NCBI GenBank assembly: GCA_029990175.1
Contig: JARKIP010000201.1
Span: 310,001 to 374,000, forward strand
DNA length: 64,000 nucleotides
Reading direction: 5' to 3'
DNA from: Petunia secreta
Taxonomy: Eukaryota > Streptophyta > Magnoliopsida > Solanales > Solanaceae
The notes under the pieces are model-generated. The model was given only the letters and a program-made list of their open reading frames with translations, did no database searches and had not been told where the DNA came from. Below, in pieces: positions 55,349-64,000 of this stretch; the stretch's first letter is position 1, and every line of letters begins with the position of its first letter. The position numbers were made by a program, and so were the translations under genes.

Positions 55349-58300
55349 AGCCTCACGTATATTGAACTTTTAAGCTCTTAATGTCATTTGCTCCAATTAG
55401 CATCCGGGTATTATCATTGATCTTTAATAGTTCTATTGTTTCTTCTCAAAAGGGTCTCTGATTTGTTAATATATTTATTTATTTTTTATATATTATTTCC
55501 TTCGGAAAATATATATGTTTTGCTCATCCGCCAAAAACGAAAAGGCATCTAAAATATTTTCATGTAAACTTACTTCCATCCAGGGAAGGAACTACATGCT
55601 AATTTTGGTTGCTGGGTCAGAGTGTATATGGGTTAACAGAAAATATTCACGAATTGATATCTAAAGCTAGCAAGCACCCAAGTAAACAAAAGCTTAATTG
55701 GTGCTTTGGTTAGAAGGTGGGTGCTGAAAGGTACTGGCTCACATCAACCTTTTTTTTTTAAAGAAGCCAGACCATTTCTTTTAGAAGCACCCACGAATCC
55801 AAAATCTTGGATCCGCAACTGCTTCCGTCCTACCAAACATGTTTTAATGTTTTATTAGTTTGATTACAGAGGTAACAATACTTTAGTAATAGACACGAGT
55901 AAATTCATTTGGTTGAAAATTTCAATCACAGGCCTCAACGGCAAGCAATACTTGAACATGAAAGCAAAGAATCACCTAATGAATGAACGTGCTCAAAGGG
56001 AGGCCAGAACATCACTTTCAGAGAAGTAGCAGTCTGAATCTTACTTGAACCGCGAGATTATTTTCTAATCCACTCAATAGTGAGAGCTGTGCAAACTTAT
56101 AATAATGTTTTCCAATCCCTGTACTTGGATAGTTTTTGTGCTTTGGCTTTGAATTTATCTCAAGGTCAGACCAACAATAACCAGCATGTCCGAACTTATT
56201 TTACAACTATAACTCACATTCACATAAAAATAAATTTACTAAGTACTTCACAAAGCATAAGAGCAGACGACTCTACAAGTTTGAGCACACCTCTCATCAA
56301 CCATTTACAGAGTTTTCCTTGAATTAATCTATTGAAGATGACACCAGGACGGTGTTTTAAACTACGAAGCATTGTCTAACCAGAACAATCTAATGCTGGA
56401 AAAAGATCATCTGAAACCTGTCTAAGCACCTGCATTATTCCTTGTCCTTAGCTTCCATATTTTCTCAGTGTCTTACAAAAGAAAGAGCTATACTTGTCGA
56501 GCAAAACTTCAATCTAAAGGTGCTTTATGTCGGCTCCAAAGTGTTGTAGAACTACAAAGTTATTTTTGTTTACTAAGCATGTTTTCTAGAATCTAAAAGT
56601 TATGCAATGAGGCTGCGCGATTTCTTCAAAACTATTTCAAACCAGCAGAATCAACAAATACACCATACAATAATCATACTGCCAATTGAAAAGGATGGTT
56701 GTCCCAGTAATGCTAGAGAACTCTTCAGCTCACATTCAGGTGAAGCTTACTAAAAAGCTAATGTGGAAGAATTTCTCCCAATGGTGCAAACATGAAAAAA
56801 AAAAAACAACAAACAACTTATTATAATTGACATGTAATTTATAGTGTATTCGAATTGTTATAGTTGCTCCAATTTGAATCCTGGGACAAAAATGAAAGCA
56901 ACTCTCTTTCCACATTGATTACTGGATGGATATAATGGACCCGCAATATGTTTTACAAAATACATATTTAGAATCTCCTGAACTACAGAAGCTACTCTGG
57001 AATGGAGGCCCTCAGATTTTTGCACTATCTAACAAATTATAGACAGACAGTCGCACGTGGAGAAAGCTAACAGCATTCACCATCTTCATCTACAACATTA
57101 TTATACTAAAAACTCAATATCCACTACATATCAGTTATCAATCTGTATATTACTGTTGTATAGGAAATCGAATAGGAATCAAGAAAATTGAATCTTTACT
57201 TTATTCTATAAAGGAAAAATTGGGCCTTAACTTATGGACTTGAATCCTATGACATATGCATGTAGTTGTTCATCTTGGAGAAACTCTTGGACAAATAGAT
57301 TCAGGCTCTACGAAAATTCCATCAGCTGTCATAGGGTATCATCACAACTATATGATGCAACTCGGCGAGTTTTAGAAGGACACAAAATGTTTGTACAAGT
57401 ATATTGCAAATACTATGTCTACAGCAACAGAAAATTATTTCGGAAGCACTTGTGTACTTCTGCACAATTTCAAGTTCGAAAATAGCATATCATAATATTA
57501 TACCTTCAAGCTCAGAATTATAGGTAACACATAAATCTGTAGCAGAAAACATTAGAGTGACAGCTCAAAATGGAATGCCATAATGTTACCTCAATATCGA
57601 TGAAATTCATTTGTCTGAGAAAGTTCTCTCCTTAAGTTATGAAGCTGTCTTCTTGCAATGGTTTGATCAGGAACAACATACCAATGTCATGTGAAACCAG
57701 TAGAGTGCAATAAACTTATCAAGTATCTTCTCCATTGGAATCCTTGGCCCATTTTCCCCTTGAACCAACAAGGGTTACCACTCCTGGATTAGCCATATCT
57801 ATATTCAACCACAAGATTGCTGCCTTCACACAATGTAATGGATGACACCAATAAGCCATGACTTTTTATGTGTCAAGAATAGATACCATACATCATTGTA
57901 AATAGTAGAATACACTTAGATCTGCAATATGTGCAGAACACACAAGTACATTGTCTAGAAAGATCATATTTAAATATTATAGAAATGATACCAAGAATAT
58001 ACAAAATCATCAAGCACATCACAAGAATATCTTAAGTCCTCAGTTCTAGTGAGTAGGAGTTAGTTAGTCTTATAGTCCTCAGCTTGGCAACCAACCTTTG
58101 TCATTCAAAGACCACATTGCAAGGAGTTATGACGTACGGACCTTCAAAAAGCAACTAAATGTTAATCAACTGAAGAAATTGAAACTGAGAGAAAGTGAAA
58201 AGCAGATATTGGTGAGTAATAAAGTAGAGATAGAACTACTTCATCTATTCCAGAAACATTCCCATATTTCAGGGAAATATGTTAACAGATAAATGTTCAT

Positions 58301-60449
58301 ATAGTTAATGCGAAACCTATAGGAAGTCTAAATCGGCTTGGCAGAGACACCAAGAATATTTCATCGTACTAATGCAAAATAATGGAATTTACATGTGAAT
58401 ACAAAGGGAAAAAGAAAAATCACATAACTAAAAAGTTAGACAAAAGAATGCATTTCCTTCTAGCCACAAACAAATCATCTTACGCAAACAAACAAGAACA
58501 TAAAAAGACAGCAGAAGAGGATTAAGAAAGTTAGATAAGCAAGCAGCCCTTGGATATAGGTGTTTTGAACATTAAAAGCCACCACCTTCTCAATCATAAC
58601 AAGGCAGCTAACGTACAGGAAGTTCCTTGAAGTACTAACATTTAATCAGGCAAAGATGAAATGTCAAACCAACTAAATGTAAATATCTACAAGGGAGCAC
58701 CATTACAACAAAATGTAAACACTATACATTGCTTTACCTGAAAAACAAAAATATGGAGGATCAACAAAAGTTTTCAAAAGCGACGTAACTATCCTCCTTA
58801 GTTCTCAATGACTGATCACCACCACTACAAAATGCATTTGTGCCCTCCATCAAGTCATTCTTAAGAAAAACGCATGTGGCACAACCAATAGTTACTAAAG
58901 CTAACACACTTTAAAAGATGTAGGAAAGTGCTTTTTGAAGGTAGAAAGAGGGTTTTCTTATTTGTTCCTACAGAATAAATCAACAGAGTAAGTCAAACTT
59001 GATTTCACAGCCCGAGAATAGTTCTGGTAAAACGAACGAGTTGTTCAGGATACCACTAGATGATTCGAATAGAAGATAAGGAAGTGAATCAAAAGAGCAG
59101 TTAGGACAACATGAACTGATACAATTCAGGAGCTACTTACACTAACAAGAACATTAAGCAAAAGAATTACTATCTTAGAGGTTATTGCCAAAGTTGTAAC
59201 TGAAGAATTGGAACCGTAACCACGCTTTATAAGCTGAAACTTTAGCTAACCAAGGATTTCGAATTGTAGACAGTTATGAAGACTTAACTTTTACATTTTC
59301 TTTGATGGTGTTTGTGAATATAGTTTCAGCCTCTCGCTTGAAGATTCAGATTTTACAATTGCTTTTTCTATTTATTGTTCAACTGTTCTTGGAGTCTGGA
59401 TTTTTCTTTTTGTTTCCAAACAATCTGCTCATTTGAATCGAAACATTCTGCCTGCAAGTTATTTTTGGACATGTTTAATGGACAAACTACACAATTTATC
59501 AAATATATGGAGATTGCAGGAAGTCAACAGAAATGATGTTCTGAAGCATGGTAGCATTGACATATAGGGGGATTGCAAAAATGAAACTTTACATCTACAA
59601 TCTGATGAAAAATTTGCTGCATTATGTCCTAGTATTGTCTTCTTATGATTTCAGCTCCGTGTCTGCTAATAGATCCAGTACATTATCTAATACTTCTAAA
59701 ATTTACATCTCAAGAACCACGTCCTTCCTTAAATGTAAAAATCCTTTTGTATTCTTTACTTTATTCTCCTATACTGGGATCAAATATGTTGTCAAATGAT
59801 CAATTATCAATATTTTTCTGTAGCAGGGCTGGTGAAAATTATTGTTTCCTCTACTTCAGATTCTAACAATGCATTTTATGGACATCAAAGTTCACAATAG
59901 TACTATAGCTCTATCCCTGGTTTTCTCCAGCCTTCCTCAAAGAGAAAGCCTTAGAGCGCAAGTCAAACTCATGAATCATGATAGGCGAGAAATCACGTGC
60001 ACATGCCCAGAGAACAAAAACTTCACTTAATCTAAAATACAGTAGAGTTGCTAAGGTGAATTTCTCACAGCAGAAGAACAATAATTAGCTAAATCACTTC
60101 TTAAAGAAGATCATTTTACTAAGACAAAAATACTAGGTGATTTTTCACCAGTAGAATGAGTCTAAACAAGTCTTGATGGATAGAGTTACCCACTATGACA
60201 GTACCTAATTAACCAATACCTATGCTGGTTTGAGTCGGGACAAGATGGCCTGAACACCACGATTACAATCAAAAGATCATTTTACTACTGACAAATGTCC
60301 ATGACAAACAATAGAAAAATAAACTAAAATGAAACATAGTTAAAGAATGTACAATTGATTTTCCAATAATGGAGAACTTACATTATTCAAAATTGAATAG
60401 TTTGTATTTTTTTTTTCTTTTTATGAACAATAAGAAACACAGAGTCAAC
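55349..60449. other. 5.1 kb of AT-rich DNA without a recognised gene
   Basis: I find no domain, conserved motif, RNA gene or transposon end I can support. Open frames at 56080-56322, 57234-57485, 58098-58292 and 59548-59866 are short with unremarkable composition. A 46-codon minus-strand frame (57719-57859) and a putative exon edge (GAG then GTAAC near 57590, minus strand) hint that parts could be exons or introns of an unrecognised transcript, but this is weak. Confidence 0.4.
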
Positions 60450-60947
60450 TCAACATCTGAAAGAAGTCAACTTAGGAGGAAGCAACATAGATCTACACAA
60501 AGGACAACTAACATGTCCATCATTAATCCAAGTATCAAGACATCCTTTATGGAACACGTGGCTGCACGTGATTAGTTCCCTGACTTCATCCTCGAGCTCA
60601 TATCCCTCGAGGCATATCGTGCAGCATCCCTCCTCCTCGTTGATCCCGTCCTTGGGACGGGGACGGAGGAGAAGGAAGTCCCTGTAGGCGACTACAGGTA
60701 CTTTTAACTTGACAGCTGCAGTAGCAACCTCTATTGGAACTGTGATAAGGGACGGACATGTTCCGTCTAATAACAGAATATAACTGTTGGGGTTGTAGTT
60801 GGATTCGGACTCGGATTCAGATTCGGAGTTAGATTTGTAGAGACCTAGATGAGTGAGGGAAAAAATGATGAGGAATTTGAAATGGCTCCATAAGAATGTT
60901 AGTGTTAGGAATTTAGGTAATTCGATGGCATGGAAAAGGAATCCCAT
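60450..60947 (-). CDS. RING-H2 E3 ubiquitin-protein ligase, small ATL/RHA1-BRH1-like, intronless
   Basis: A 165-residue protein starting at ATG 60947; the codon before it is GTG, so this is the first usable ATG. Residues 5-35 are hydrophobic (LTLTFLW...FKFLIIFSLTHLGL) and may act as a membrane anchor or signal. Residues 41-49 are a Ser-Glu repeat. The C-terminal RING-H2 has ligands C109, C112, C128, H130, H133, C136, C148 and C151, with spacing C-x2-C-x15-C-x1-H-x2-H-x2-C-x11-C-x2-C. Trp140 lies in the expected E2-contact position. Proteins of this size and layout pass ubiquitin from an E2 to substrates; RHA1/BRH1 relatives are linked to hormone and stress responses (family knowledge). The frame is intact and no intron is needed. 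Substrate unknown. Confidence 0.9.
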   Translation of the reverse strand: MGFLFHAIELPKFLTLTFLWSHFKFLIIFSLTHLGLYKSNSESESESESNYNPNSYILLLDGTCPSLITVPIEVATAAVKLKVPVVAYRDFLLLRPRPKDGINEEEGCCTICLEGYELEDEVRELITCSHVFHKGCLDTWINDGHVSCPLCRSMLLPPKLTSFRC

Positions 60948-60995
60948 CACTCACTCAAATTAAACTTTCCCTTTTGAATTTGAGAAACTGGTCTT

Positions 60996-61003
60996 ATTAT
61001 ATA
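60996..61003 (-). promoter_or_regulatory. Possible TATA box of the RING-H2 gene
   Basis: TATATAAT on the minus strand, about 49-56 bases upstream of the ATG at 60947. This would give a 5' UTR of only about 20 bases, so it is plausible but not certain; the region is AT-rich throughout. Confidence 0.35.
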
Positions 61004-61460
61004 AGGTAGGGACTAGGTAGATGGTTCTTTTCTTCTAACAGTAACAATGCTTCGAATTCTCAAATGTGGTAATATATCATTAGTTCCGCCAATGAATCTA
61101 TTTATATATTCCAAATAAATGTCCAATTTGTTCAGCAAATGATTTTGAACAGACCGTTTGGGTGAGCTAATGAAAAGTATCTAATAAGCCGCTTATCTAT
61201 ATCTATATATATTTCTATAAAAAAAAAAAAAAGAGTAGTAGTTATATTAGTTGTAAAAAATTACTCCATAGTTGTTGGTATTGTAACAAAACTTTTGAAA
61301 AGAATACAATTGTTTTTTGAATTTAAATTGAAGATAATTTTTTTTGAAGATAGATTTAGTTTCTCCTTTATCCACTTGACAAAGAGTTCAATTGAAGGCT
61401 CATGCTATCCAAATTTAACTAAACGACTAAGTTGTTTATATAATTTGGCTTAGGTATATA
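61004..61460. other. AT-rich upstream region of the RING-H2 gene
   Basis: No further feature recognised. A short poly-A run lies near 61220. Confidence 0.35.
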
Positions 61461-61719
61461 TTCCCTCCGCTCCATTTTATTTGATCACTTTCCTTTTTTA
61501 AAAGTCAAATAATATAAATTTTGACCAATATTTTGAGATATATTTCTTTACCATATTAATATAACAAAAATTGCAACTTGTAGTACTTTTCGTGTAGTTT
61601 TTTAATATCTAAATTATAATTTTAAAATATTGACTAAATCTAGTTCAATTTAAATCCAAAAATTGGTCAACTTGACTCTCGAAAAGTGAAACAGATCAAA
61701 TAAAATGGACCGGAGGGAG
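61461..61719. mobile_element. Stowaway-like MITE, about 259 bp
   Basis: The left end TTCCCTCCGCTCCATTTTAT and the inverted right end CTCCCTCCGGTCCATTTTAT form long imperfect inverted repeats (about 28 bp). The CTCCCTCCG...CCATTTTAT end is typical of Tc1/mariner Stowaway MITEs in plants. A TA lies at 61459-61460, but the right flank does not show a clean TA, so the exact edge is uncertain. No coding capacity. Confidence 0.75.
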
Positions 61720-62035
61720 CATTTTTTTGTTTTATTGCACTAGAATTAAAAGATAAGCATTTTTTAAATATATTAATTACTACCATATTTTTAGCGAACT
61801 AAAAAGATAATGAGTTATGTATCATTATCGAAACCCCAATTTGTTGTTCAAATTTGATTAGACATTTACTGGCAACACTTTTGGAAAAATAAGTACTACC
61901 ATATCTTTAATAATTAAGAAGATAAAGATAAAGAAATTTGGATTTAGTTGGATGAATTTTTTAATTTGAATTCTAAATATCATTATCTAACTCCAATTTG
62001 CTTTTCAAAATTTGGCACGGAATTTGTGGGCAACG

Positions 62036-62067
<32 letters not shown>

Positions 62068-63700
62068 ACTTACATAACATAAATGTTTATGTTCTTAAAT
62101 ATGTAGTCAGCTGCCTAGATTTTTTTGATCAATGATTATTTTTGTACTTTATCAATATGCTGGTGAGATTGATCTAATTCAATTAATTCACTAACTTTTA
62201 CCTATGTCTTTTTTTATGCACGTCCTGTAGGGTGTAGCAAAAATTTAGGATTTATCAAAGAGATAGAGAAACCAATAACTAATAAGGTGTTGAAATTTCT
62301 TTTTGAGTTATCATTACAACAATGTTACAACAAAAATTATGATTTAACATAAATTATTCTTGGACTCTCATGGACCTGTTTTCTCCCATAGCAGAGCTAC
62401 ATTAGAGGTCATTATCCTATTTATTAGAAGTAGTTATTATTTCAGATGTCTTTCAAGTACACAAGAATAATCATTAATTACTAATGCTTCTGGGTGAAAT
62501 ATATGTTTTATTTTGATTTGTAAGTTCTGATATTTTGCAGGAAAATTTTCAAAGAGTAATTTTTCTATCACATATATGATGACTCGATAAGTATTCGTAG
62601 GAACAAGCTCTTCATTATTTACTTTAATGATCAAAAGCTTATAGTTTGTCTGGGGTAGTCTCTTTTTTCATTGTCAGATTTACTTGGATAAATGGAGAAA
62701 ATAATTTGTTGCAGTTGGGTAAATTATGATGAGAAAAGTTGTTAATATTGTATTGTTATCGGCTAATTATTTATATTTTTCCTAAGAACTTATTAAACAG
62801 AATAATATGTTATCGAGTATTTTCATAGTGTAATTTTTTTTAAGTTTATGTGTTCATAAACGTAAGTTAATATTGTTATTCGCCATCTTCATATATTTGG
62901 TCGTGCCCCTACTATATAGATGAATTATTTGGTGCAAATACTCATACTATCTCCCTTTTGTACTAACTAACTACTAAACTAATCATAAAGAAAAAAAAGG
63001 AGATATAGTACTACTAATCTCCATATTATAACAGTGTGCTTTAGTTGGAGTTTGTACGAGGATAATAATATTTTTCGTGATAATTATTCTATACTCCTTA
63101 GGTAGTTTTATCCATATTCCGAACAAATTAATATAATTTTGTTATTTGAATTTAAATAAAATTTTAGCGGGAATAAAAATTTCAACTCCTTAAATCTATA
63201 TAGTTCCCTACCGGTTCAGTTCTTCTAAATTTATATTTTGTTCCTTTTGTGCTCTAATTTGTTTGCATTCTATTGCTTTCAAAATTGTGTTGAGCTTAAC
63301 ATTCGACATGTTAAAGCAGCTATCAAGACAAAGGAGGTGAAAGCTAACACATATTTAATTTCTTTGTTGCTCTGCTTTAAAGCAACTTCAATAATGCTAG
63401 AAGGCTGTTAAATTAAACCTTCACAATAATTACCAAAGCTTATAGCAATCTATATATTATTGGCGCATTTTGTGCATGATTAGAGGAGATATGATGAAGG
63501 ATGAAGCAACTCAGTTCATAAGCTGATTTATTCATGCTTTTACAGTTTGTTAACATGGGGATATAAATGATACAATACAAAAAGCATTAAAATAAAAGAT
63601 ACTAAAGATACATATTTTTACTTTATCTCTTCATGTAAGTGCTAAAAAATATTTATATATTATCTTCATAATGTTTCTTTGTGGAAGTATTATTAAAGTA
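61720..63700. other. AT-rich intergenic DNA with a (TA)n microsatellite
   Basis: No gene recognised. A TA dinucleotide run of about 13 units lies at 62035-62061. The minus-strand frame at 62437-62634 has no recognisable motif. Confidence 0.4.
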
Positions 63701-63750
63701 ATGATAGTTGCATGCAATTTAATGAGAAAGTAGATAAAGGATATAATTGA

Positions 63751-63777
63751 CCGCGCATCACGGGGGTTATATACTAG
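63751..63777 (+). mobile_element. Probable Helitron 3' terminus
   Basis: The sequence CCGCGCATCACGGGG can form a weak hairpin and is followed after about 8 bases by ACTAG and a T. This fits the 3' end of plant Helitrons: a GC-rich hairpin shortly before CTRR, inserted between A and T. The stem is degenerate and I could not locate the matching 5' TC end, so extent and strand are provisional. Confidence 0.45.
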
Positions 63778-64000
63778 TTAAAAATAATTAGTAATAAGTA
63801 GCTGACTAAAAATAGCTGAAACTGAAAAATAAGTATTTAGGTAAAAGTGCTAAAAGTAAGAATAGTTTGATAAGATAATTGATTTAAAATTTAAGACTTG
63901 TGTTTAAAAGGTACTTCTAGAATAATTAAAGTAATTAAAGAAAATAAACTAAAAAACTTGGTTAAATACAATCAGCATATAAGCCATAAGTTATAAGACA
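63778..64000. other. AT-rich end of window
   Basis: AT-rich, with words such as TAAGCCATAAGTTATAAG near the edge that resemble MITE interiors. No boundary visible. Confidence 0.3.

Noticed and set aside
57719..57859. 46-codon minus-strand frame (MAYWCHPLHC...SNGEDT)
   Set aside because: Coherent composition, but too short, with no recognised motif or confirmed splice sites.

Overview
This window is plant nuclear DNA, almost certainly from a eudicot and most likely from a Solanaceae species. That assignment is inference: it rests on the retrotransposon families (long-LTR Tat/Ogre-like elements with a tRNA-Arg primer site, Del/Tekay-like LTRs carrying TGTAACGACCC-type ends, and a hAT MITE with TAGGGG(G)TGAACA ends). 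About 55 kb of the 64 kb is nested transposable elements. Only one convincing host gene is visible, an intronless RING-H2 E3 ubiquitin ligase gene on the minus strand at 60450-60947.

Layout. (1) 1-14486, minus strand: a very young Tat/Ogre-like element (here Tat1). It has a 4494-bp 5' LTR (9993-14486), a tRNA-Arg primer binding site, a frameshifted gag (6571-8199), a hairpin-rich tandem array (4188-5105), a polypurine tract, and a 3' LTR that runs off the left edge. No protease, RT, RNase H or integrase is present. (2) 14487-24060, plus strand: an older relative (Tat2), also gag-only, whose 5' LTR abuts Tat1. (3) 24061-24960 and 35921-38201, minus strand: two parts of a third LTR element (C), split by element A. 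(4) 24961-35920, minus strand: Del/Tekay-like element A, flanked by a gcaaa target duplication. Its 3' LTR is itself split by a 3034-bp solo LTR (26230-29263, target duplication ggcag). (5) 38318-38988: a hAT-type MITE with an 8-bp target duplication. (6) 39246-55331, minus strand: an L1-type LINE with a 17-bp target duplication, its ORF1 split by element B. (7) 45080-54333, minus strand: element B, a relative of A, target duplication tttaa. (8) 55349-64000: lower-copy AT-rich DNA with the RING-H2 gene, a Stowaway-like MITE and a probable Helitron 3' end.

Relative order can be read from the nesting: C is older than A, and A is older than the solo LTR inside it; the LINE is older than B; Tat1 abuts, and probably sits in, the 5' LTR of Tat2. 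By eye the two Tat1 LTRs differ by roughly 25 substitutions over 3.2 kb, so Tat1 moved recently. All transposon coding regions seen here carry frameshifts or stops. Two unrelated lineages (Tat1/Tat2 and A/B) each occur as a pair of elements that keep gag but lack pol, which suggests non-autonomous families that spread with help from autonomous relatives.
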